Positions 44,804 through 53,842 of a stretch of DNA of 64,000 nucleotides are shown here, in pieces. The stretch lies in NCBI RefSeq assembly GCF_020524085.2, contig NZ_CP129016.1, positions 1,730,001 through 1,794,000 on the forward strand, in the 5' to 3' direction. The notes under the pieces were generated by a model. That model worked only from the letters and a program-made list of their open reading frames with translations, did not search any database and was not told where the DNA came from. The stretch is from Halobacillus litoralis (GTDB lineage: Bacteria; Bacillota; Bacilli; Bacillales; Halobacillaceae). The translations under genes and the position numbers were made by a program. The first letter of the stretch is position 1. Each line of letters opens with the position of its first letter.

Positions 44804-45847
44804 ATGGAGTACAAGGCCTTGCTATTTTGCTTGATCGCTTCGATTTTAATTACACCCCTGGTCAAGAAAATAGCCGTGAAAATTGGTGCCACCGATCAAC
44901 CGAATCACCGTAAAGTTCATAAAAATGTGATGCCACGGTTAGGCGGCTTGGCGATTTATCTGAGCTTTGCTTTAGGAATTTTATTTTTCTTTCCAGAGAG
45001 CGATTATACCTGGCCGGTATTTATAGGGGCAACGATCATTATCATTACTGGTGTCCTTGATGATCTTAAAGAGTTATCTGCCAAAGTAAAACTCGGCGGA
45101 CAGTTATTGGCTACCTTGGTTGTTGTTTTAGGTGGCGTTCAAATTGATTTCATCAACCTGCCTTTTGGCGGTCAGATCGAATTTGGATATTTGAGCATTC
45201 CTATTACGATATTGTGGATCGTTGGGATTACAAATGCCATTAACTTGATTGATGGCCTTGATGGATTAGCTGCAGGGGTATCAGCGATTGCCTTGCTGAC
45301 AATCTCTGGTATGGCGATTACCATGGGGAACGTATTCGTCGTCTTTGCTGGTTTAATGATGCTTGGAAGTACAATTGGGTTCCTTGTTTATAACTTTTAC
45401 CCAGCGAAGATTTTCATGGGGGATACAGGCGCGTTATTCTTAGGGTTCATGATTAGTGTGCTCGCCCTTCTTGGTTTTAAAAATGTCACATTGTTTTCCT
45501 TCATCATCCCGGTCATTATATTGGGGGTACCTATTTCTGATACCTTGTTTGCGATTGTGAGACGAGTGATTCACCGAAAGCCGTTATCAGCTCCTGATAA
45601 ATCACATTTGCATCACTGCTTATTGAATTTAGGTTACAGCCATCCTGAATCTGTCCTGATGATTTATGCAGTCAGCGCTTTGTTTAGTCTGGCAGCCGTT
45701 ATTTTCTCGCAAGCGACGATGTATGGTGCAGTCATTGTACTTGCCATGTTGGTGTTGATGATCGAAATGATCGTAGAAATGACAGGATTAATCGGCAAAG
45801 ATTACAAACCGATCTTGAATATGATTAAGGGTCCAAAAGAAAAATAA
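44804..45847 (+). CDS. tagO: Undecaprenyl-phosphate GlcNAc-1-phosphate transferase TagO
   Basis: This 347-residue integral protein of the MraY/WecA family has about 11 spans. Key motifs: ATDQPNHRKVHKNVMPRLGG (about 29), VLDDLKELSAKVKLGGQ (catalytic DD), NAINLIDGLDGLAAGVS (about 147), YNFYPAKIFMGDTGALFLGF (about 200) and the HIRR-like loop DKSHLHHCLL. It adds GlcNAc-1-P to undecaprenyl phosphate, the first step of wall teichoic acid synthesis. A strong GAGGAGG ribosome site precedes the ATG. Confidence 0.93.
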   Translation: MEYKALLFCLIASILITPLVKKIAVKIGATDQPNHRKVHKNVMPRLGGLAIYLSFALGILFFFPESDYTWPVFIGATIIIITGVLDDLKELSAKVKLGGQLLATLVVVLGGVQIDFINLPFGGQIEFGYLSIPITILWIVGITNAINLIDGLDGLAAGVSAIALLTISGMAITMGNVFVVFAGLMMLGSTIGFLVYNFYPAKIFMGDTGALFLGFMISVLALLGFKNVTLFSFIIPVIILGVPISDTLFAIVRRVIHRKPLSAPDKSHLHHCLLNLGYSHPESVLMIYAVSALFSLAAVIFSQATMYGAVIVLAMLVLMIEMIVEMTGLIGKDYKPILNMIKGPKEK

Positions 45848-45882
45848 AAAAACGGCTTCCTATTTGGAAGCCGTTTTTTCTT
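45845..45882. terminator. Bidirectional terminator between tagO and tagV
   Basis: AAAAAACGGCTTCC / GGAAGCCGTTTTTT around TATTT, overlapping both stops. Confidence 0.9.
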
Positions 45883-46895
45883 TACATGGATTCTTCAACT
45901 TCATCCGGTTGGCTTGTGGTAGAGGATGGATCTTCAGATGCAAGAGGATTTCCTAATCCAAGGTGATTCTTTAATTCGTTACTGGTGTTTTGAATATCTT
46001 CCTTTGCTACTTGATAATACCATCCTTTATCTGTAAAGCCGCCCTCACCATCCAGTTGCATTTTCTCGAAAGTGAAGCCTTCTTTTTGTAGGAAGTAATC
46101 TTTAAAGGTGATGATTTCTTCAAACGTTAAGTTTGTGCTCATGTTTTCACTGACCGATGACAGTATATCATCGAAATTATTTAAGCCACGGGTTGAAGCT
46201 GTTTCACGGAAAATTTTTTGTATAATCTCCATCTGTCTCTCTCCGCGCGCCAAGTCACTATCGTATTTACGGGTTCTCGCTAAAGCCAGAGCCTCTTCTC
46301 CGTTCAACGTTTGTTGTCCTTCCTCAAGCTCAATTGCACCTGCGAGGTCAGAGCTGTTTTGTTCCGTAATAGGAAAAGGTACGTCATAGGTGATTCCGCC
46401 AATAGAATCAACGATCTCTACGAAAGACTGGAAGTTCAAACGCACATAATAATCGACAGGCACGTCAAGCATCCGCTCCACCGTTTGGACAGTAGCGTCA
46501 ATTCCACCGAAAGCATGGGCATGAGCGATTTTATCCTCGTAGCCTACTTCCGGGATGTAGGTCAATGAATCGCGGGGGATGTTCAGCATTTTGATGGATT
46601 TATCATCATCGTTGAAGGTGGCTAGAACGAGGGCGTCCGAGCGGGATGCATTTTCAGACCGTACCTCACTATCATCAATTCCTACAAAAAGAACCGATGT
46701 GTGGTCTTTGGCTGGATTTACATCTTCCACACGCTTTTCCGATTTGTCGCCCCGGTCAAGTTCATGGTGGGATTCCGAAGCTGTTTCTTTCACTTGATCG
46801 GTAAGGTAGACGGCATAGCCAGTGGCAGCGCCAACACCGATTAACACGATGAAAGCCACGGACCACATGAAGATCGCAAGCTTGCTGTGTTTCAT
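45882..46895 (-). CDS. tagV: LCP-family teichoic acid ligase TagV (YvhJ-like)
   Basis: The ATG at 46895 follows AAAGGAG. The ~337-residue protein has one N-terminal span (LAIFMWSVAFIVLIGVGAAT) and an LCP domain: TSVLFVGIDDSEVRSENASR, LNIPRDSLTYIP, AHAHAFGGIDATVQTVE, NGEEALALARTRKYDSDLAR-GERQ. A Ser/Thr/Glu tail follows. Placement between tagO and yvyE fits tagV of B. subtilis. It attaches wall teichoic acid to peptidoglycan. It may be co-transcribed with yvyE, 16 bp upstream. Confidence 0.85.
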   Translation of the reverse strand: MKHSKLAIFMWSVAFIVLIGVGAATGYAVYLTDQVKETASESHHELDRGDKSEKRVEDVNPAKDHTSVLFVGIDDSEVRSENASRSDALVLATFNDDDKSIKMLNIPRDSLTYIPEVGYEDKIAHAHAFGGIDATVQTVERMLDVPVDYYVRLNFQSFVEIVDSIGGITYDVPFPITEQNSSDLAGAIELEEGQQTLNGEEALALARTRKYDSDLARGERQMEIIQKIFRETASTRGLNNFDDILSSVSENMSTNLTFEEIITFKDYFLQKEGFTFEKMQLDGEGGFTDKGWYYQVAKEDIQNTSNELKNHLGLGNPLASEDPSSTTSQPDEVEESM

Positions 46896-46911
46896 GTTGA
46901 TGTGAGCTCCT

Positions 46912-47553
46912 TTACTCAGGTGTGACATCAAATTCCACGTAGGAAGCGTCTCCTCTTTCAAGTGTGGTTTGACCACTAGTCAAGTCAGTCATCCAATGTT
47001 CGAACTCTTCTTCAAGACCGCTTTCTACATATACTATTAATTCCACATTCTCCAAGTAATTAATCGTCTCCAATGTGTAGGTTGAATTTCTTACTGCGTT
47101 TTCTACTTTACCGAGCAGGTGGTATTCAATCTTCACTTTCATCTCCTGCATCAATTGGCGCTTCACAACACCCGTCGTATCAATTGCAGCTGATGTTGTT
47201 GATCCATAGGCACGAATCAGCCCTCCAGCTCCCAGCTTGATTCCGCCAAAGTAACGGGTGACGACTACAGCCGTGTCCTTAAGGCCTCTTTTTTTCAAAA
47301 CTTCAAGCATCGGAACGCCAGCAGTGCCGCTCGGTTCTCCATCATCGTTCGCTTTTTGTATAAGGTCATTTTCACCAATCATGTAGGCGGAGCAGTTGTG
47401 GGTAGCGTCATGGTGCTTCTTTTTTATTTGTGCGATAAAGTCCTGGGCTTCTTCTTCGGTTTCACAGCGTTTAACATAGCCGATGAAGCGGGACTTCTGG
47501 ATCGTCACTTCTTCTGATCCTTCTGGTTTTACGGTATAATAGCTTTCTAACAT
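46912..47553 (-). CDS. yvyE: YvyE/YigZ family protein (IMPACT)
   Basis: This 213-residue protein has the IMPACT domain: QKSRFIGYVKRCETEEEAQD, THNCSAYMIGEND, DDGEPSGTAGVPML and VVVTRYFGGIKLGAGGLIRA. A C-terminal DUF1949 follows. It is a conserved cytoplasmic protein whose relatives regulate translation or kinase GCN2 in eukaryotes; its bacterial role is unclear. Same order and strand as in B. subtilis. AGGAGG precedes the ATG. Confidence 0.92.
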   Translation of the reverse strand: MLESYYTVKPEGSEEVTIQKSRFIGYVKRCETEEEAQDFIAQIKKKHHDATHNCSAYMIGENDLIQKANDDGEPSGTAGVPMLEVLKKRGLKDTAVVVTRYFGGIKLGAGGLIRAYGSTTSAAIDTTGVVKRQLMQEMKVKIEYHLLGKVENAVRNSTYTLETINYLENVELIVYVESGLEEEFEHWMTDLTSGQTTLERGDASYVEFDVTPE

Positions 47554-47715
47554 GGTCTTAAAAACCTCCTAAGGTTTTATTATATCGATGGGTAAAAAAT
47601 TCGGCAAACGCTTGAATTCCCTGTTCATTATTTTACAATTTTTACTGAAAAACACCCCCATAAATGGACATGGGACTTACGAATGAGTATGTGAATATTG
47701 ATGGAGGGACTAATG

Positions 47716-48855
47716 ATGAGTGTACAAAAGACTGGGGATATCGCCCTTGACCATATCATTGATGAAATGGTCGATACGGTCACCAATAGCAAGGATGAAA
47801 TTTTCCAAATTGGTGAAGAATCCCGCAATGAGTTTGAAAAGTTGAACAGTGAGCTAGCTGACACCAAAAAGCAGGTCATCTCCCTTATTGATGAAGGGGA
47901 CAAGCTTGAACAGAAAGTCCGTTTTTCAAGGGTGCGCTTATCAGAAGTCAGCAAACAGTTCCAGACGTATTCAGAAGAAGAAATCCGTAAAGTGTATGAA
48001 CAAACGCATGGCCTCCAAATGGAGTTATCCATGAAGCGTGAAAAGGAAAAACAGCTGCGGGAACGAAGAGATGATTTAGAGATAAGACTTCGCAATTTAG
48101 AAGAGACGATCGGCCGTGCAGAAGCTCTTGGTGGCAAGATTTCTGTCGTTCTCAACTATTTGACAGAAGATTTCAAGCACGTCAGCGATGCGCTTGAAGA
48201 TGCTAAAGAAAAGCAGGAGTTCGGTCTTCAGATTATTGAAGCACAAGAAGAAGAGCGGAGGCGACTCTCTAGGGAAATCCATGATGGTCCTGCACAAATG
48301 CTCGCAAACGTCATGCTTCGGTCTGACCTCGTTGACCGCACCTACCGTGAGCGTGGTGTGGAAGAGGCGATGCAGGAAGTGAAAAGCGTAAGAGCGCTCG
48401 TACGATCAGCATTATACGAAGTGAGAAGGATCATTTACGATCTACGTCCGATGGCTCTTGATGACCTTGGACTTATTCCTACGCTGAAGAAATACTTAGC
48501 GACCATCGAAGATTACAATAAAAGCATTCACATTTCCTTTGCTTCGTTTGGAAAAGAACGACGGTTAGACACAAAATACGAAGTTGCTCTTTTCCGTCTG
48601 GTACAGGAAGCCGTACAAAATGCGGTCAAACATGCAGAGCCAAAGGAAATTAAAGTGAAAGTGGAGCTGAAGTCGAACGCAGTCATGATTGTCGTTAAGG
48701 ATGATGGAAAAGGCTTCGACACGACGCAAAAGAAAGAGAAATCCTTCGGTTTGGTCGGAATGAGGGAGCGCGTCGATATGTTAGACGGCGAACTTAACAT
48801 CGACTCAAGTGTAGGAGAAGGGACAATTGTCACGATTCATTTACCAATAAATTGA
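47716..48855 (+). CDS. degS: Two-component sensor kinase DegS
   Basis: This ~379-residue soluble histidine kinase has no spans. It has an N-terminal coiled-coil sensor (about 1-175, rich in Glu/Lys heptads), a HisKA_3 dimerisation segment with the phospho-His in RRLSREIHDGPAQMLANVML (about 180), and a HATPase with LVQEAVQNAVKHA, VKDDGKGFD and FGLVGMRERVDMLDG. It phosphorylates DegU and controls exoenzymes, competence and motility. The second of two tandem ATGs (47716) has the better spacing from GGAGGG. Confidence 0.93.
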   Translation: MSVQKTGDIALDHIIDEMVDTVTNSKDEIFQIGEESRNEFEKLNSELADTKKQVISLIDEGDKLEQKVRFSRVRLSEVSKQFQTYSEEEIRKVYEQTHGLQMELSMKREKEKQLRERRDDLEIRLRNLEETIGRAEALGGKISVVLNYLTEDFKHVSDALEDAKEKQEFGLQIIEAQEEERRRLSREIHDGPAQMLANVMLRSDLVDRTYRERGVEEAMQEVKSVRALVRSALYEVRRIIYDLRPMALDDLGLIPTLKKYLATIEDYNKSIHISFASFGKERRLDTKYEVALFRLVQEAVQNAVKHAEPKEIKVKVELKSNAVMIVVKDDGKGFDTTQKKEKSFGLVGMRERVDMLDGELNIDSSVGEGTIVTIHLPIN

Positions 48856-49021
48856 TATTGCAACGAAAAACTATGTAAATGGACTTGAATCGTTTATAAT
48901 AGGGAATAGGATTAGGGTAGATTCACATTTCTAAAAAATAGAGAAATAATAATAGAGAGATAGAGAATAGGTTAGGGGAACAAAATCCCATTCTATGTAT
49001 GAGAAACAGGAGGAAATGACC

Positions 49022-49699
49022 ATGACGACCAGAATAGTCCTAATTGATGATCATAAATTATTTCGTGAAGGCGTAAAGAGAATTTTGGATTTTGAATCAA
49101 GCTTTGAAGTTGTAGCTGAAGGTGATGATGGGGATACAGCGGTTAACCTGATCGAAGAACATATGCCGGATGTTGTCCTGATGGATATCAACATGCCGAG
49201 CATGAACGGAGTCGAGGCGACAGCTGAAATCACGAAACGATATCCAGAAATGAAAGTGATCATTCTATCTATTCACGATGATGAGAACTATGTAACACAC
49301 GCACTGAAGACAGGGGCGCAGGGTTACCTTCTTAAAGAAATGGACTCAGATGCCTTGATTGATGCAATTAAAGTTGTAGGTGCTGGTGGTTCTTACTTGC
49401 ATCCGAAAGTCACACACAACTTAGTGGCTGAATATCGTCGTCTGGCAGATAGCAAAGGTGGCAGTGCGTATCGTACGATCGAATATCGTAAGCCATTGCA
49501 CCTTCTGACGCGTCGTGAATGTGAAGTGCTGCAACTGTTGGCGGACGGAAACAGCAACCGTGGTGTAGCAGAATCTCTTTATATTAGTGAAAAGACTGTA
49601 AAAAACCACGTTAGTAACATCCTACAGAAAATGAACGTTAACGACCGTACCCAAGCTGTAGTAACAGCAATCAAAAACGGCTGGGTCGAAGTCATCTAA
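49022..49699 (+). CDS. degU: Response regulator DegU
   Basis: This 225-residue NarL/LuxR-type regulator has a receiver domain with acidic pocket [11 protein letters not shown] and phospho-acceptor Asp in [16 protein letters not shown] (about 56). The C-terminal helix-turn-helix has [20 protein letters not shown] and [20 protein letters not shown]. The ATG at 49022 has AGGAGG 8 bp upstream. A 166-bp gap from degS contains TATAAT (about 48894), so degU may have its own promoter. It likely activates protease and amylase genes and tunes motility in this window. Confidence 0.94.
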   Translation: MTTRIVLIDDHKLFREGVKRILDFESSFEVVAEGDDGDTAVNLIEEHMPDVVLMDINMPSMNGVEATAEITKRYPEMKVIILSIHDDENYVTHALKTGAQGYLLKEMDSDALIDAIKVVGAGGSYLHPKVTHNLVAEYRRLADSKGGSAYRTIEYRKPLHLLTRRECEVLQLLADGNSNRGVAESLYISEKTVKNHVSNILQKMNVNDRTQAVVTAIKNGWVEVI

Positions 49700-49717
49700 A
49701 TAAAATATTCTTAAAAA

Positions 49718-49774
49718 GAAGGGCTGTTTTTTTAGGGTGCAGAAATGTATACCTAAAAAAACAGCCCTTTTTGG
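49718..49774 (+). terminator. Terminator of degU
   Basis: AAGGGCTGTTTTTTTAGG pairs with CCTAAAAAAACAGCCCTT around a 15-nt loop, with T5 after. Confidence 0.9.
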
Positions 49775-49813
49775 TGTGTGGATTTGCTGTTGAAATGGAG
49801 TTGAGTTGGGATT

Positions 49814-49862
49814 ATTTGGTGTACCAGGTCATCCAGAATCTGGATGACCTGGTACACCAAAT
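49814..49862. repeat. Perfect 49-bp palindrome, copy 2 of the ACCAGGTCATCCA repeat
   Basis: Arms of 24 bp (from ATTTGGTGTACCAGG to TCATCCAGA, and their exact reverse complement) meet at a single A. No T-run follows. The core is shared with 30459-30493. Confidence 0.9.
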
Positions 49863-50000
49863 ATAGACATGCGGACAACTGTTTTCGTATTAGTTGGTGC
49901 ATTGTGGGTGGGGTTCATGTAAAATAGATAGAGAGAATATCGGAAATTATTTTACATATATTCATAGAAAAACGATAAAGAAAACAAGGAGTTGGATCGG

Positions 50001-50846
50001 ATGAAAACAGCGGTAATCACAGACAGCACAGCTTACCTTCCGAGAAATGTACGTAAAGCCAACAACATACATATGGTTCCGTTGAACGTGATTTTTGGTC
50101 ATGAATCCTATCAGGAAGAAGTAGATATCAACGCCGATGACTTTTACGATATGGTGAAAGAAGGCGGAGAACTTCCAAAAACTTCCCAACCCTCGATCGG
50201 CAACATGACTCAGAAGCTCGAGGAACTTTCTAAGGACTATGATGCGGTCATTTCTATTCATTTATCCAGCGGCATCAGTGGGACTTACCAAGCGATGGTC
50301 ACTGCAGGCGAGATGGTCGAAGAGATCGATGTTCACGTGTTTGATTCAGAAATCAGCTGTCACATGCAGGGATTTTATGCACTGGAAGCTGCTGAATTAG
50401 CGGACAACGGGGCAACGCCTGATCAAATCATCAGTCGACTCAATGAAATGAAAGAATCGATGAGTGCTTACTTCATGGTCGATGACCTCAGCCACCTACA
50501 AAGAGGTGGTCGATTGAATGGTGCTCAGGCCTTTGTCGGTAGTCTTCTTCAAGTGAAGCCTGTTCTTCATTTTGTGGATACTAAAATCGTACCTTTTGAA
50601 AAAATCCGTACACGGAAAAAAGCGATCAAGAAGATTGTTTCCCTTTTTGAAGAAAAGGTGCAGGAAGGCGGAACGTACAAAGCCTGCTTGATTCATGCCA
50701 ATCGACCGGAAGAAGCGGCTGAACTGAAAAAAGAATTGGAAGAAAAACATGATAACGTCGAGGTCGTCCTCAGTTACTTCGGTCCCGTTATCGGTACTCA
50801 CCTCGGTGAAGGGGCCATGGGCCTTGGGTGGTATCGTCAATCCTAA
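50001..50846 (+). CDS. degV: DegV-family fatty-acid-binding protein
   Basis: This 281-residue protein has the DegV fold: TAVITDSTAYLPRNVRKANN, TSQPSIGNMTQKLEEL, ISIHLSSGISGTYQAM, VDDLSHLQRGGRLNGAQAF and GTHLGEGAMGLGWY. DegV/FakB proteins bind fatty acids for phosphorylation by FakA. The ATG at 50001 follows AAGGAG. Its position after degU matches yviA/degV of B. subtilis. Confidence 0.92.
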   Translation: MKTAVITDSTAYLPRNVRKANNIHMVPLNVIFGHESYQEEVDINADDFYDMVKEGGELPKTSQPSIGNMTQKLEELSKDYDAVISIHLSSGISGTYQAMVTAGEMVEEIDVHVFDSEISCHMQGFYALEAAELADNGATPDQIISRLNEMKESMSAYFMVDDLSHLQRGGRLNGAQAFVGSLLQVKPVLHFVDTKIVPFEKIRTRKKAIKKIVSLFEEKVQEGGTYKACLIHANRPEEAAELKKELEEKHDNVEVVLSYFGPVIGTHLGEGAMGLGWYRQS

Positions 50847-50853
50847 ATAGAAA

Positions 50854-50890
50854 AGAGCCTGTTTGTGAGACTCAAACAGGCTCTACTTTT
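50854..50890 (+). terminator. Terminator of degV
   Basis: AGAGCCTGTTTG / CAAACAGGCTCT, 7-nt loop, followed by ACTTTTC. Confidence 0.85.
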
Positions 50891-50908
50891 CTATAGGATG
50901 GTGGTTGC

Positions 50909-52324
50909 ATGTTCAAAACGGTTAAGAAATACCTTCGAAAAGACTTCTCCTGGATTCCTCATGAAAATCCCACTCATAACTACGCTACTCTTGCCGGAAA
51001 ACTCCTTCTGCGTCACGAAATCCCTTATGAAGATGAAAAAGTAAATCAGCTCATAGCCCAATCTATTCTGACAAAAGTAACCAGCATCGAGTCCTATCCC
51101 TGGGGGCATCGCTGCAGGCGTTGCGGAAACACGAAATCCTACCTTTTTGCGAAAATGCCCCACGCGACATGCGGTCAAACGTGTGTATATTGTCGTTCCT
51201 GCATACAAATGGGCCGGGTGATTGAATGTGAACCGTTATACTATGGAAGTTCTGGTTATGAGTGGATTTTCCATGAACATCCCTGCCAATGGAAAGGGGA
51301 ATTGACGGTACATCAACAAAAAGCGGCAGATGAACTTGTGGCACTCGTCCGATCAGGTAGTGGTGAAAAACTAGTGTGGGCGGTTTGTGGAGCCGGAAAG
51401 ACAGAGATTCTTTTTCCTGCCCTAACGGAAGCACTGGAAAAGGGGAAGCGCATTTGTCTTGCTACGCCTAGAACGGATGTTGTGAGAGAGCTGCTCCCTC
51501 GACTGCAAAAGTCATTCCCTGAGGTGAACATCCAGGCTCTATACGGAGATAGTCCGGATAAAGCTGGCGATGCTCCGTTTATTATAGCAACTACACATCA
51601 GCTCCTGCGTTTTGCGCATGCCTTTGATGTTATGGTTATTGATGAAGTCGATGCCTTCCCTTTTCATAACGATCCATCTCTTCATTATGCCAGTGAACGA
51701 GCGGCCAAGCCCCAAGCCGCTATCATCTATTTGACGGCCACACCAAGGAAGAAGCAGAAGCGGAGGATTCGTTCCAAAGACCTTCCTGTCGTTTTCATCC
51801 CTCAACGTTTCCACGGGCACCCTCTACCCGTTCCTCAACTGAAGCTTGCTCCTACCCTTCATCGTTATTTACAAAAAGCAGAACTCCCACCAAAAACTCT
51901 TCAACAAATTGTCCATCAGCAACAGACACCGAGGCAACTGCTTCTTTTTCTTCCCTCGATAAAAATGGCTGAACAAATCGCTGACTACTTAAAAGAACGG
52001 AACTATGAGGTGCAATCCGTTCATGCGGAAGATAGTCAGCGGGCAGAGAAGATCCAGGCATTTCGAAAAAAAGAATACCGTGTACTCATCACAACGACTA
52101 TTTTAGAGCGGGGAGTGACTTTTCCTTCTGTCGATGTTTATGTGATTGACGCGGGGCACGTTGTTTTCGATGAGGCAGCGCTCGTTCAGATCGCAGGAAG
52201 AGCGGGTAGAAGTCCAGATGATCCTACGGGAGATGTGGTTTTCTATCATATAGGAAAAACGGATGAAATGCTGGATGCTGTGGAGTCGATCCGTTATATG
52301 AACAAACTGGGGCGGAAACTATGA
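50909..52324 (+). CDS. comFA: Competence DNA-uptake helicase ComFA
   Basis: This 471-residue superfamily-2 helicase has an N-terminal four-cysteine zinc site (CRRCGN and CVYCRSC, about 69-98), Walker A WAVCGAGKTEILFPAL (about 152), motif II MVIDEVDAFPFHNDP, motif III YLTATPRKKQ and motif VI VQIAGRAGRSPDDPTGD. ComFA drives import of transforming single-stranded DNA with ComEC. Its stop overlaps comFC by 4 bp. The small comFB gene present in B. subtilis is absent here. Confidence 0.93.
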   Translation: MFKTVKKYLRKDFSWIPHENPTHNYATLAGKLLLRHEIPYEDEKVNQLIAQSILTKVTSIESYPWGHRCRRCGNTKSYLFAKMPHATCGQTCVYCRSCIQMGRVIECEPLYYGSSGYEWIFHEHPCQWKGELTVHQQKAADELVALVRSGSGEKLVWAVCGAGKTEILFPALTEALEKGKRICLATPRTDVVRELLPRLQKSFPEVNIQALYGDSPDKAGDAPFIIATTHQLLRFAHAFDVMVIDEVDAFPFHNDPSLHYASERAAKPQAAIIYLTATPRKKQKRRIRSKDLPVVFIPQRFHGHPLPVPQLKLAPTLHRYLQKAELPPKTLQQIVHQQQTPRQLLLFLPSIKMAEQIADYLKERNYEVQSVHAEDSQRAEKIQAFRKKEYRVLITTTILERGVTFPSVDVYVIDAGHVVFDEAALVQIAGRAGRSPDDPTGDVVFYHIGKTDEMLDAVESIRYMNKLGRKL

Positions 52325-52986
52325 GGTGTCTCATCTGTCAGATTGAAACCATTCCTGATGTCACGTGGGGAACGTTTTGGAAGCCCCCTGTACAGAAAAA
52401 AATATGCCAAGAGTGTGAGGAACAAATGGATAAAATAGGCCCCCCTTTTTGCCCTGGATGTCATCGTCCAGGGCATGAAGGAGTGTGTCACGACTGTGAA
52501 AAATGGGAGAAAACAAACCCTGGCCTATTAGAACGGAATGTTGCTGCTTTTCCATACAATGCTTTCAATAAAGACCTTGTAGCCCGCTTGAAATACAGAG
52601 GAGACTATGCGGTGTTGGATGCTTACAAGGAACACCTGCAAAACGTGTGGTTAGCTTCAGGATATGAAGGGAAGCTGGTTTTGAGTGTCCCACTCAGTAG
52701 CAGGCGTCTTCATGAGCGTGGATTCAACCAGTCAGAAGCCATTATCCACGTGTTGGAGGAAGTACCTCTCTCCATTTTTGAACGGTCGCATAGTGAAAAA
52801 CAGTCGAAAAGAGGAAGGAAAGACCGCATGCAATCTGAGAACCCATTCCGTCTTTCGAATCCAGTTACAGACCCTGTCGTCATTGTTGATGATATTTACA
52901 CGACAGGGAGAACGGTCCGTCATATGGCTTCGTTACTAAAGGAACAAGGGTGTCCCTCTGTGTCTTCGTTTACTATTTTTCGCTGA
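52321..52986 (+). CDS. comFC: Competence phosphoribosyltransferase-like protein ComFC
   Basis: This 221-residue protein has a double zinc-finger start (CLICQ, CQECEEQ, CPGCHRPGHEGVCHDCEKW) and a C-terminal PRTase domain with the PRPP motif PVVIVDDIYTTGRTVRHM and RRLHERGFNQSEAI. It is required for efficient transformation and interacts with ComFA. ATG and comFA stop overlap (ATGA). Confidence 0.93.
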   Translation: MRCLICQIETIPDVTWGTFWKPPVQKKICQECEEQMDKIGPPFCPGCHRPGHEGVCHDCEKWEKTNPGLLERNVAAFPYNAFNKDLVARLKYRGDYAVLDAYKEHLQNVWLASGYEGKLVLSVPLSSRRLHERGFNQSEAIIHVLEEVPLSIFERSHSEKQSKRGRKDRMQSENPFRLSNPVTDPVVIVDDIYTTGRTVRHMASLLKEQGCPSVSSFTIFR

Positions 52987-53002
52987 ATGGGCGATAGGAC
53001 TT

Positions 53003-53031
53003 TTGAATCTCTCTTCTTGTGCCGATATAAT
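53003..53031 (+). promoter_or_regulatory. Overlapping sigma-A and sigma-D promoters of the yvyF-flgM operon
   Basis: TTGAAT (53003-53008), 17 bp and TATAAT (53026-53031) form a sigma-A promoter. GCCGATAT (53021-53028), the exact sigma-D -10, overlaps it. The sigma-D -35 is weak. Dual control of flgM by sigma-A and sigma-D fits the known feedback. Confidence 0.7.
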
Positions 53032-53062
53032 AGATAAATAGAGAACATGGAGGACGATGAAG

Positions 53063-53476
53063 ATGGGGGAATTAGCGAATTGTTCACGTTGTAACGGACT
53101 TTTCTTGAAAGGGTCGAACACCGTTTGCCCTGAGTGTAGGAAGCGGGAAGAAAAGGACTTTCAAACGGTCTACGCCTTCTTAAGAAGAAAACAAAACCGG
53201 ACAGCCACAGTAGAGGAAATTGAGGCAGAGACAGGGGTTTCTGAACGGCAGATCCGTAAGTTTGTCAAAGAGAAACGCCTTCACCCTGCTCACTTTCCGA
53301 ATGTGAGCTATTCTTGTGAGAAGTGTGGAGCGTCCATCAGAGAAGACCGTTTATGCGTGGCCTGTAAAGAATCGATCCAAAAAGGACTCGATGTGCAAGA
53401 ACGTAATGAATCTTTGGAAGCTAGAAAAGAAGAGAAGGAACGGGAAAAAGCAAACAGGACTTATTATTCATGGTGA
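53063..53476 (+). CDS. yvyF: YvyF-family flagellar-operon protein (TIGR03826)
   Basis: This ~137-residue protein has a zinc ribbon (LANCSRCNGLFLKGSNTVCP with CRKREEKDF), a central helix-turn-helix (TVEEIEAETGVSERQIRKFV, about 48), and a second zinc pair (CEKCGAS and CVACK). A basic coiled tail follows. It resembles B. subtilis YvyF, first gene of the flgM operon, a probable regulator of unknown target. GGAGG precedes two ATGs; the second gives the better spacing. Confidence 0.85.
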   Translation: MGELANCSRCNGLFLKGSNTVCPECRKREEKDFQTVYAFLRRKQNRTATVEEIEAETGVSERQIRKFVKEKRLHPAHFPNVSYSCEKCGASIREDRLCVACKESIQKGLDVQERNESLEARKEEKEREKANRTYYSW

Positions 53477-53562
53477 AATGAATCTTAAGCATGATTTATA
53501 TCTTCATGAGCCTTGTCGATATAAGGAGTAATAGACAATCGGAAGGAAATGAGGTGCCAAAA

Positions 53563-53824
53563 TTGAAAATCAACGGCCCGAATCAGACGAATTTAAATCC
53601 ATATCAAAAGCAGATGAATAAACAGGCAGATCCTGGACCGAAAAAACAAATGACCGATAAAATCGAGATTTCTGAGACCGCCAAACAGATGCAGGAATCC
53701 GGGAAGAGCGATTCTGTACGAAAAAAAACTGGTTAATCAAGTGAAATCAGAAGTACAGCAAGGAAATTACCAGGTGGACGCCAAGGCGACCGCTAAAAAG
53801 ATGCTTGATTTTTGGTCGAAGTAA
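53563..53824 (+). pseudogene. flgM: Anti-sigma-D factor FlgM, frame broken at an A8 run
   Basis: A TTG at 53563, behind GAGGTG, starts the frame KINGPNQTNLNPYQKQM, then KIEISETAKQMQESGKSDSV-RKK. An A8 run (53721-53728) then shifts it to a premature stop. In the next frame LVNQVKSEVQQGNYQVDAKA and TAKKMLDFWSK run to 53824 and form the sigma-binding helices of FlgM. The interval is 262 nt, one more than a multiple of three; with A7 an 86-residue FlgM results. Loss of FlgM would release sigma-D and raise flagellin expression, so whether the extra A is real matters. Confidence 0.88.
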
Positions 53825-53842
53825 TTATAGAGGAGAATCATC

